Of a stretch of DNA of 64,000 bases, positions 56,161-64,000 are shown piece by piece; within the stretch, counting starts at the first letter, position 1; every line of letters starts with the position of its first letter. Under the pieces are notes generated by a model that saw nothing but the letters and a program-made list of their open reading frames with translations, was not told the DNA's origin and made no database searches. Location of the stretch: NCBI GenBank assembly GCA_951812925.1, contig OX638371.1:49264101-49328100 (forward strand), written 5' to 3'. The translations under genes were made by a program, and so were the position numbers. This DNA comes from Calliopum simillimum (Eukaryota > Arthropoda > Insecta > Diptera > Lauxaniidae).

Positions 56161-56243
56161 GGCTGGTTTGCGTTACTAGTTTCGGGACCCACCACAGGTC
56201 AAAATTGACTATAATAAGTCAATTCCTCATCAGACGCTTTGCC
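56161..56243 (-). ncRNA. Hammerhead ribozyme-like motif, copy B
   Basis: Same 83-nt arrangement as copy A, with one base difference in the stem II region. The core CTGATGA and GAAAC with the TAGTAACGC tail are unchanged. Confidence 0.6.
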
Positions 56244-56502
56244 GACATCTCATAGAATTTTGCAAGCATACTTTATTTAACTTTTAACTTCGTTTTGTCT
56301 CTGCAAAAAACCTTGTAAACGAAGCGCTATGCAAAAATAGTATAATATCGATGACTCACAACGGCAGGGCAATGCATATAAAGGGAAAAAACAAAGAAAT
56401 TGGAATTTTTGCATGTGCTGTGTTTTTCTTGTAGCTGTGATTCTCGTTTAATCTATGCTAAAAGTTAAATAAAGTATGCTTGCAAAATTTTATAAGATGT
56501 CG

Positions 56503-56585
56503 GCAAAGCGTCTGATGAGGAATTGACTTATTATAGTCAATTTTGACCTGTGGTGGGTCCCGAAACTAGTAACGCAAACCAGCCT
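56503..56585 (+). ncRNA. Hammerhead ribozyme-like motif, copy C
   Basis: Plus-strand copy: stem I 5' strand 56503-56512, CTGATGA 56513-56519, GAAA 56563-56566, stem III C-TA-G 56567-56570, cleavage after TA 56571-56572, stem I 3' strand ACGC 56573-56576 and GCC 56583-56585. Hammerheads with a one- or two-pair stem III are established for Penelope-like elements. Confidence 0.6.
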
Positions 56586-56715
56586 TCCGATACATTTTTT
56601 TGCTTTTTTTATTTATGTGTATTTTTGCCTTGTTTTTTGTGTTTTTATTGTTGTTTTACTCAAAAACACTGAACAGTAAGCTCCAACCAACAATGTATTT
56701 TCATTGTTGGTAGCT

Positions 56716-57149
56716 AGTAATTTTTGCCCTTCTTAGAAAGGATAACTCAGGATCCTGACTTGACAGGAAAAACCAAGCTCATATTTAAGTCCGTCTGGCT
56801 TCTAACTTATGTTGAATTTTCTTTTGTTAACAAAACCATCTATTTTTAATAAATTTTAATAAACCATCAATAAATAATTCATAAAAATATTGATTTTTAT
56901 TATTGTTTGAACTTGTTTGAACACGCTCTTTATATTATATTTGCATTGCAATATCCTCGATCTACTATAATAGCGCGAATAACTAAAATTTTTAAAATAT
57001 TATTATTTGTAGGATCTAGTGGCCCTTTTTAATTAATATCGTAGTACTTCGTTTTATTAATATTTACTATAAAAAATAGTTTTTTTTGCTCTACTGAAAA
57101 ATTGTGTTTTTGTAGATAGAGTATGTTGAATATAAGCCCTCGATATACT
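56716..57149. other. No recognised feature
   Basis: AT-rich spacer; no gene. Confidence 0.35.
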
Positions 57150-57217
57150 AATTAATTAATTAATCTCTTGGCAGAATGTAACAAACAAAAATAAAAAACA
57201 ACCAATAACCAATAAAT

Positions 57218-57418
57218 TTAATTATAATGATTTTTTAATCTAACTTTGAGTTGACCTTTTGACAAGCTAATGTTATAAACTTCGCAATGATTAATAAGTG
57301 TTGTCATGCGATTAAAGGGGGTTGGAGCCATATAGTTAGTTCTACTAACCGGTTGATAAAATAATTGATTAGAATTACGATTACTTCTTCGGTTAGTATT
57401 AAAATAAATATCGATACC
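57218..57418 (-). pseudogene. LINE ORF2 C-terminal end
   Basis: Open in one frame to the natural stop at 57220-57218: NQLFYQPVSRTNYMAPTPF, then MTTLINHCEVYNIS. This is the usual close of CR1/Jockey-type RT proteins. It is separated from the preceding piece by the 57419-57672 MITE. Confidence 0.75.
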
Positions 57419-57672
57419 TCCAACGTAAAAGTTGGTAATTCAAGTTACCAACTTTTTACGGGACAGCGTTTTTCGAAATCTACACATTTGGTTCCATCTT
57501 GTGTCAACTTTTGGTACCTCTAGCTTGAAATTTGAAGGCCTGGGCTCTATTTTTGAAGTCACAACTAAATTTATTTTCTATAGGTTTTTATACAAAAAAA
57601 CAAAAAAGTTAAAATACAAAAATGCTCATTGCTCAAAACTACGATTTTCGAGTTGCCAACTTTTACGTTGGA
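57419..57672. mobile_element. 254-bp MITE with TCCAACGTAAAAGTTGG ends
   Basis: Left end TCCAACGTAAAAGTTGGTAA and complementary right end (TTGCCAACTTTTACGTTGGA). It sits inside the LINE coding sequence. No ORF of its own; no clear target duplication. Confidence 0.75.
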
Positions 57673-57689
57673 CGTTGCAAGAGACCCTA

Positions 57690-57860
57690 TAATAAGCTAA
57701 TGCAGATAAAGTATATCCGCAATATTTCTACGCGTACTCAAAGGCTGCATATGTAACAACTTCAAACGATCCTCATAAGGAGGAAGAATCGATCTAATCA
57801 AAGCCTTTAAGAGCAAGACGAACAAAATCTTTTTGAATTCTTTTAATTCTATCGATATGT
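57690..57860 (-). pseudogene. LINE ORF2 piece before the C-terminus
   Basis: Reads HIDRIKRIQK, ALIRSILPPYEDRLKLLHMQ and RRNIADILYLH, the conserved segment after the RT thumb. It continues from the piece ending at about 61661 once the inserted stack and one ATAT are removed (WSPFYN then IHIDRI). Confidence 0.78.
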
Positions 57861-58368
57861 ATATGAGGAGTGATTTTTCAAAAGGGCGTAAAACCACTTC
57901 CAACCTCGAACAAACCTGAGAATGCAATCGCCATTACCATCCTAAATTGCATCTTCTAGTTCAAAAATCATCACAAAAAATGCATTTTTCCACGGTAAAA
58001 TCGTGATCAAAAGTCACATTTCAGAACAAAAGGGCTTATTTCCATATAATTCCATAGAAATTTTTAAAGTTTGATACAAAAAAGCGCAGAGCCGTATTTA
58101 GGACTTGGAGGCCCCTAGGCTATACTTGTGGTGCGGGCCCCATCTGAAAATATAGGTTTGTCTCTTGTAAAATAACTCTAATTAAATTTTTTTCACCATA
58201 CGGAGAAAGCAAATAGTAATTGCTACTTTATTTCTCATAAATTTTACCAGAATTTCAAATCAGAATAGTGACAACTCCACACCGAAATAAATTTCACCTT
58301 ACTGTTTTAGTCAATTCAGAATGTATGTTTGCTAGTAATTTTTTTGAAAAAATTTACGTGATATTTAC

Positions 58369-60223
58369 TAGGGCTGTGCAACGAGCCGAACTAGTTCGAT
58401 CAAACTCAAAACTCATGAGCTTTTCACACAATTTCAGTACCGAACTGAGTTCGTTTAGCTCAGCTCAACTCAGCTCAACTCAGTTCGTAAGTTCGTGAGT
58501 TTTGAGCTGATCGTTTGATCGATCATCGAATTCGTTGTGAGCTGATCGTTTGTTTGTTGAGCTAGTAAGTTATGAGTTTTCTCGTTTGTTTGGTTACGTT
58601 CAGCGTGTTCGTTATGCGATGTATATGATTGCAATCAGCGTTGTAAGAATTGCGTAGAAATAATACTTAAGGTTTAATATTATACACGAATATTAAACAA
58701 ATATTTTGCATAGTTGTTTTTTTGCTCTTAATTTGAAATTGTGAACTTAATAAAATTGAAAATAAAACTAAGACGTTTTGACAAATGATTTTGAATGAAA
58801 AAGTTAATTTTTTTTAGGGTTGCCACCTGTTTTTTGTAATAAAATTAAAACTTTCTATCAATAAATTGCTAAAATCATAATTTTCTCTCTATAAATTGAC
58901 ATCTTAGGTCCAAAACCGACGAAACAAAAATTTGGGGTTGCCATATCAGGGTCGAAAGACGTTTTTTTGGAAAATTGCATTTCTTTGTCAACTTTCTTTA
59001 TTGAAAGTTATAGAATCGAACCAAAAACTCATAGTAAATTTTTTGGGGCTGCCACCTGGTTTTTTTAATAACATCAAAATTTTCTTTCAATAAATTGCTA
59101 AAATCATCATTTTCTCTCTATAAACGACGAAACAAAAATTTAGGGTTGCCATATCAGGATTGCCAGACGTTTTTATGGAAAATTGCATTTCTTTTTCAAC
59201 TTTCTTTATTGAAAAATATAGAATCGACCCAAAAACCCACATTAATTTCCTTGGGCGTTATTTCCTAACGCCAATTTTTTTGGGGTTGCCACCATCTATA
59301 AATTGACATCTTGAGTCCAAAAACAATAAAAAAAGTTAACAACCAAATGCAATTTTGCGAAAAAAAGTCATGCAACCTTAATATGGCAACCTTAAATTTT
59401 TCTTTCGTTATTTTTGGACCCAAGATGTCAATTTATAGAGAGCAAATGATGATTTTTGCATTTTATTCCAAGAAAATTTTGATTTTATTAAAAAAACCAG
59501 GTGGCAACCCCAAAAAATTTACTATGGGTTTGTGGGTCGATTCTATAACTTTCAATAAAGAATGTTGACAATGAAATGCAATTTTCTAAAAAAACGTCTG
59601 AAAAACGTTTTTGAACCCAAGATGTCAATTTATAGAGAGAAAATGATGATTTAAGCAATTTATTGATAGAAAATTTTGATTTTATTAAAAGAAACAGGTG
59701 GCAACTCTAAAAAAAATATGTTGGATTTTTTTAAAGTTTATCTAAGCGGTTAAAGGCTAAAATAAAATTTTTTTTTTTTTTTGAAATGTATGGTTTAAGC
59801 AAATTTTACAAAAAAAAAAACATGTGGCAATAATGAAAGTTGCTTCTGCTGTGTACAGCGAAGAGCCGAAGTTCAAACAAAAAACAACTATGCAAAATAT
59901 TTGTTTAATATTCGTGTATAATATTAAACCTTAAACTTATCCCAATTCTTACACATTTTTTGCAACGCTGATTGCAACTTGCAATCATATTCAACGCATA
60001 TCGAACACGCTGAACGTAACCAAACAAACGAGAAAACTCATAACTAACGCGCTCAACAAACAAACGATCAGCTCACAACGAATTCGCTGATCGATCAAAC
60101 GATCAGCTCAAAACTCACGAACTTACGAACTGAGTTGAGCTGAGTTGAGCTGAGCTGATCGATCTTGTTCGTTGTGTGTGGCGAATACTCGAACAGGTTC
60201 GATCAGCTCATTGCACAGCCCTA
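58369..60223. mobile_element. hAT-type MITE, ATATTTAC target duplication
   Basis: The termini TAGGGCTGTGCAACGAGC and complement (TTGCACAGCCCTA) are bordered by the exact 8-bp ATATTTAC (58361-58368 and 60224-60231). The outer arms (58369-58720 and 59880-60223) are rich in TCAGCTCAACTCAGCTCAAC-type and GATCGTTTGATC repeats. TAGGGCTGTGCA-type ends and 8-bp duplications are established for hAT. Non-coding. Confidence 0.9.
58815..59720. repeat. Tandem plus inverted repeats inside the hAT MITE
   Basis: Units starting GGGTTGCCACCTG at 58817 and GGGCTGCCACCTGG at 59046 (229 bp apart), with a third start at 59283. The block from about 59325 to 59715 is their inverted copy. The 85-codon frame 59311-59568 lies within this and is not a gene. 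Confidence 0.75.
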
Positions 60224-60262
60224 ATATTTACCCTACTGTTAAGTTCAAAATAAAAAAAAAAC

Positions 60263-60338
60263 GAATTGACCACGCTAGGGTACGAACCCTGGTCCTTCCG
60301 TGTGATAAGCAAATACATATCTTCTGCGCTACTTACGC
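60263..60338 (-). repeat. tRNA-like segment, possible SINE head
   Basis: On the minus strand, TAGCGCAGAAGA (60331-60320) resembles box A, and GGTTCGTACCC (60288-60278) closely matches box B in an AGGG/CCCT stem. The acceptor and anticodon arms do not fold well, so a working tRNA is unlikely. A tRNA-derived SINE remnant is possible. Confidence 0.4.
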
Positions 60339-61660
60339 ATATGATGAAGAGGCATAAAGTTTTGTATATAAAGTAAATGTCTGTCTAAAAAAAGAAATTG
60401 TTACTAAAATTATGAAAGTCTAAGTGATTCTATATTTTTATGATTTTTACCTTACTCGAGTGGAGTGAAAATTATGCCACTCATTTTTGTGCGTGAAAAA
60501 AATAAAGTTATTTCGACTAGAATTATAAATTCAAAATGGTCACACATTTTTTTTCTGAAAGTATAAATAACTCTACATAAGGTCAAATGTTGGCAATTTG
60601 GAGTAAATAATATGACCACATACGATTTTTAACTTTTATGGTGAAATTTTCAAAGGATCAAGACTTTTACCAGAAAAATGATTTAAAACCGCTTTATAGT
60701 TTATCTTGAAGACGAAAAATAGTACTACTAAATGATGCACCTAATTTCGTGATTTTTCTATATAACCTCAAAAATAATATTTTTTTAACTTTTAGATTAC
60801 CATACGTGATAGACCGTTTCTGAGGCCAGATTCACATTTAGCGCCTACAAAAACAAACCGTTATTTAACATTTTTTAAAAACTGCATAAATCTAAAAGCA
60901 TTGTTTTTTTTTAAATTTAATTACGAAAAAAATGAGCTACGACCGATCGAAATGTTCAATAAAATTAGATATAAAAGACTTTTTTAACCTATTTTGCCTG
61001 CACTAAACGTAAAAAAAGTTTTAAAAATATATTTTTTTTGTAGCAACTAGTATAGATTTTTGAAAATTTTTTTCAGCGAAAATTTTTGTGTTATAAATAT
61101 GTTTGAAGCGTAACTTCTTTAGCGAGAGTAAGCCAAAAAATGTGCACTACTGTATTAAAATAAAAATTTTGATTTAAAATTTTTTATTCTACGCTACATA
61201 AAATTTCTTTTTTTGCTTCGATCGTCTTTGAGGTGCGGGCCCCTAGGCTGTAGCCTATGCCTAAACACGGCCCTGAAAAAGCGTATTTCGAATAGTGGCC
61301 AAAAAAACTTTTAATATATTTTATATGTCCCAGTCTATATAGGTGCTTACATACCATGCCTATAGACATCAAAACAAACTTCCAAATGGTGGAATAAGAG
61401 TGATTTCGAAACAAAAGGGCTTATTTGCAAACGTTTCAGAACAAAAGGGCTTATTTACAAATGTTTTTTACTTTTTGCAATTACTACAAATATGTTACAA
61501 CAAAAATGTTTAGGGGATTAGAATCTTTGATCAACTCGCTATAACACTGGAGACATTAAAAAAAAATAAGTTATTGTAAACAGCCCATAAAAGTTTTTTC
61601 TCATTACTGAAAATTTGTTTAAAATGGTTTTACGCCCTTTTGAAAAAACACTCCTCATAT

Positions 61661-62411
61661 TATAAAATGGTGACCAAACTTGGCTAGCATACTCTAAGTT
61701 AAGAACGCACAACGTTTAGTAAAGCCAAACAGTTATGAAGATTTTTTACAAATTTCATTAATATGTCCATTGAACGTTAGTTTAGCATCAAAATGTACAC
61801 CAAGGTCTTTGACTGTATCGACACGACAGATTTGTTTATCATTAAATTTATAATTAAACTCTACAATATTATTTTTTCTTGAAAAAGTAATTGTTTGGCA
61901 TTTATCAGAATTGAGATGTAAGCTATTTTTACAACACCAAACTTCAAAAGATTTCAAGTCAGACTGAAGTCGGAAACTGTCTTTATCTCCCTTCACGATC
62001 CTGTATATTTTCATATCATCTGCATATATTAGCAAATGAGAGTTTTTAATAATGTGAGTTACATCATTTATTGCTAAAATAAACAGGAGAAGTCCCAAGT
62101 GGCTTCCTTGCGGAACACCTGAAGACGCAGTAAATGGAGGTGACAACACCTTCCGAAATCTTATTTGATATGAACGATCAGACAAATAAGATTCGATCCA
62201 ACTGACAAAATTTAATTTTTAATTTAAACAAAATTAAGTTATGTGGTAGTTTGTCAAATGCTTTACTGAAATCTGTGTAGATACAGTCAACTTGCCCACC
62301 AGAGTCCAAAGAGTTTAATGTAAAAGAAGTGAAATCAAGAAGGTTAGATACTGTAGATGTGCCATTAACAAAACCATGCTGACGTGATGTAACGACTACA
62401 CCAGAGCACAC
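61661..62411 (-). pseudogene. LINE reverse transcriptase, palm region
   Basis: The piece 62411-62178 reads SRQHGFVNGTSTVSNLLDF and DCIYTDFSKAFDKLPH. After a frame change, 62185-61733 reads SSGVPQGSHLG, LLIYADDMKIY (catalytic YADD) and VKDLGVHFDAKLTF. The region continues with stops to WSPFYN at about 61661. Frameshifts near 62180 and 61730. Confidence 0.85.
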
Positions 62412-63118
62412 CTTGACTTGATCATATATAATTTTTTCAAAAAGCTTTGGTTGATGATAGCTTGGCTATGGGCCTGCAATTTCTTAAAGATTGGACTTAT
62501 GAATGATTCCTTCCAAAATTGAGGAAAATAGTTATCGTTAATAGATTTATTAAATAAAAAGCTGAGTGGATGACTCAAGATAGAACTACAATTAATTAAT
62601 AATGTTGCTGGAATACCATCAGGTCCACTTCCAAGATCGTCATCAATACATGCAATATATTTCTCCACGAGTTCAGGCGAGAAAGATATTGCATTAAATG
62701 AAACTTTCGGGTCGGTTGCCATGAATTGAAAATAGGCGACATCAGGGCTAATTAAATTCGCTGAAAAAGAATTTTTAAATAAATTAGCAAACAACCCCGT
62801 AATTATTTCGGGGTTGCTGGTCACCAATTTTGAACTCAGTCGGAAAACCGTCCGATTTTTTTTTTTCGAATCAATAAATCACCAAAAATTCTTGGGGTCT
62901 TGAAGAATGTTCAGCTTCATTTTATTCAAATACTCAGAATAAACAGAAGCTGATTTCAATTTGAATTCGTCAAACAGTTTGTTGTAATTTTCTAAATCGT
63001 TTTGGTTTTGGCTACAGATATATTTTTTCCAAGCCCTGTTGTTCAAAAAGCCAGCTTTTTTGAAATTGAATTCATAAATTTTTATAGAAGAACATTTATC
63101 ATTAAAATTATTTTGATC
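62412..63118 (-). pseudogene. LINE endonuclease-RT linker and RT start
   Basis: Minus-strand reading from about 63060: KKAGFLNNRAWKKYICSQNQ, NKMKLNILQDPKNFW, stop, then VTSNPEIITGLFANLFKN and GPDGIPATLLINCSS with ESFISPIFKK. These are the usual motifs before the RT palm. A stop near 62880 and a frame change at about 63100. Confidence 0.8.
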
Positions 63119-63710
63119 TTATTGGTACAATATGTTCAAAGGTGGATGATAAGTATTAACGACACTAAGGGCATTGAAGGCGTTATTTACAACAATCTTA
63201 CTACTATCTGTAGCCAAAACAAAGTCAAGTTGTCGTCCGTGACAATTCGTTATACAACTAACTTGTTGTAAATCAGTTAGAATTTCGTCAACAAAAATTT
63301 GTTGTTGTCGGGTTTTGTGACAGGACGCATAATAATATGTGTCATCCTCTGACAAAGGCCATTTAAGGTCAGGCAAATTGAAATCACCCAACAATAAAAT
63401 GTCATCATTAAAGTCAAGTTTTTGAGTAATGTATTCTACGGCCTGCGCAAGATTGTCGAAGACTTCTATGCTACTATTAGGAGGAACATACGTGTTAAGA
63501 ATATATAAACTTGACTTGCGAATAATTACCTCTACGCATATTAGTTCAATGTCTGATGCACAAGGAATTTCAAACAATGAACTCGTCAAATGATTTTTTA
63601 TGGCTATTAAGACGCCTCCACCGACTGGAGAAATATCGTCTATGTGTCTGTCTCTTCTAAAAACATAAAAACTATTGTCAAATAACTCCGAGTTGCTAAA
63701 AAAATATCAT
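63119..63710 (-). pseudogene. LINE endonuclease
   Basis: The frame runs open from about 63700 (DNSFYVFRRDRHIDDISPVG, GGVLIAIKNH) to 63119. It includes ICVEVIIRKSSLYILNTYVP, LLLGDFNLPDLKW (catalytic Asp and Asn) and GRQLDFVLATDSSK. The final SDHxP-type motif reads TYHPPL. The start of the domain is beyond a break near 63720. Confidence 0.8.
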
Positions 63711-63744
63711 GCGTCTTTGAACGTAGGCCACTTACATTTTGGTA

Positions 63745-64000
63745 GTAAAGGGATAGCCGATTTAGTTTTTTGAACTGCGTCTATTTGAAAATCGAGAAGT
63801 CTTCTTAGTTTCTTTGGATTCAGAAATGAAGACATTATCAACCCATGCTTTTGAATTGCACACGGCAGCGAAATGACAAGAAGCTGCCGATATTTTAAAA
63901 GAAGCATGAGCTAGCTTATTGCCAAGTTTCCTACAGAAAATATATACGCCAAGAGGAATGACATTATTTTGTTTTAAAAACTCTTTAATAGTGTCAGAAG
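63745..64000 (-). pseudogene. LINE ORF1 C-terminal part, truncated by the window edge
   Basis: Minus-strand reading from 64000: TIKEFLKQNNVIPLGVYIF, RKLGNKLAHASFKISA and CNSKAWVDNVFIS, ending at a stop in RRSSKN. This looks like the end of a LINE ORF1 nucleic-acid-binding protein. The overlapping 66-codon frame 63707-63907 is another phase of the same DNA. Confidence 0.55.

Larger units (their letters stand above)
55469..56715. mobile_element. Penelope-style direct and inverted repeat cluster
   Basis: Three copies of one sequence: A (55469-56010, minus), B (56027-56284, minus, shorter) and C (56285-56715, plus), with B and C head-to-head. Each outer end has GCTACCAACAATG. Within A, 74 bp is tandemly duplicated (55478 and 55552). 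A mixture of direct and inverted pseudo-LTRs, one 5'-truncated, is the usual Penelope insertion structure, and each copy holds a hammerhead-like motif. No RT or GIY-YIG coding sequence is present. Confidence 0.65.
58087..61275. mobile_element. hAT-type element, AAAAAGCG target duplication
   Basis: Left end CAGAGCCGTATTTAGG and complementary right end (CCTAAACACGGCCCTG). AAAAAGCG at 58079-58086 and 61276-61283 is an exact 8-bp duplication. GGCCCCTAGGC and GCGGGCCC extend the inverted repeat. No transposase. It carries the hAT MITE 58369-60223, a tRNA-like segment, and near 60720-60870 a stretch resembling fold-back arms. Confidence 0.82.
57865..61656. mobile_element. TIR element with ATAT target duplication, holding a hAT
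   Basis: The TIR GAGGAGTGATTTTTCAAAAG continues with GGCGTAAAACC; the right complement differs at a few bases. ATAT at 57861-57864 and 61657-61660 is supported by restoration of the LINE frame. Subterminal GAACAAAAGGGCTTATTT occurs at about 58025, with related copies at 61405 and 61440. Without the hAT it is about 600 bp and non-coding. Superfamily not assigned. Confidence 0.7.
57150..64000 (-). mobile_element. CR1/L2-group-like LINE, minus strand, fragmented, runs off the window
   Basis: Read from 64000 downwards: end of an ORF1 (KLGNKLAHASFK to about 63750), endonuclease, reverse transcriptase, then C-terminus at 57690-57860 and 57218-57418, and a 3' end with an (ATTA)n tract near 57150-57165. 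Two insertions split the C-terminal part (57419-57672 and 57865-61656). The group is judged from motifs (SGVPQGSHLG, YADD); CR1, L2 and Daphne-type cannot be told apart here. Confidence 0.75.

Noticed and set aside
60263..60338. Functional tRNA gene
   Set aside because: Only the T arm folds well; acceptor and anticodon arms do not pair.

Overview
The window looks like transposon-dense heterochromatin from a higher dipteran, most likely a tephritid fruit fly. The grounds are a very AT-rich, intron-poor background; an intact DD41D (rosa-type, first described in Ceratitis) mariner; maT, irritans-type, DD34E and DD37E Tc1/mariner relatives; a BEL/Pao LTR retrotransposon; and DINE-1/mini-me-like Helentron derivatives with the dipteran core (TATATATTCTTGATCAGC). 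I see no complete host gene. The only host-like coding piece is one 145-bp exon of alanyl-tRNA synthetase (36360-36504, minus), plus a decayed SAM-like two-exon relic (34693-35275).

Layout. 1-6.5 kb: a long imperfect palindrome whose left arm holds a full-length RTE-like LINE with an open 1034-aa endonuclease/reverse transcriptase. 6.6-9.06 kb: a 2.5-kb TIR element, with a 0.3-kb internally deleted relative at 37.4 kb. 9.1-14.5 kb: LINE fragments, a DINE-1-like element and decayed tandem repeats. 14.6-17.0 kb: a fold-back element (4-bp target duplication AGTG) inserted 7 bp inside a small TIR element. 17.0-29.6 kb: a fold-back remnant split by an 11.5-kb BEL element with 375-bp LTRs and a TTAGG duplication; the BEL in turn holds a DINE-1-like copy and a deleted Tc1. 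29.6-32.1 kb: a deleted RTE copy and a maT transposon with one frameshift. 32.4-33.8 kb: a degenerate pyrimidine-rich repeat. 34-38.7 kb: relics, the AlaRS exon, TIR elements and head-to-head Penelope fragments.

38.87-53.88 kb appears to be one DD37E Tc1/mariner copy inflated about 14-fold by nested insertions: two adjacent fold-back elements (duplications GTTA and TAGC), a 6.3-kb palindrome, an intact rosa-type mariner, a broken irritans-type mariner, a hAT and a TA-flanked fold-back inside that hAT. 55.5-56.7 kb carries Penelope-style direct and inverted repeats with three hammerhead-ribozyme-like motifs. 57.15-64 kb is a minus-strand CR1/L2-like LINE split by a small MITE and by a three-level stack (TIR element, then hAT, then hAT MITE).

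There are no pathways here. The genes are transposition machineries, nearly all dead. In many cases one palindrome arm keeps the uninterrupted version of the other, or a reading frame is restored across the site, so insertion points and target duplications can be read inside this one sequence. The open frames that could still work are the RTE ORF (2487-5591) and the DD41D transposase (40754-41839).
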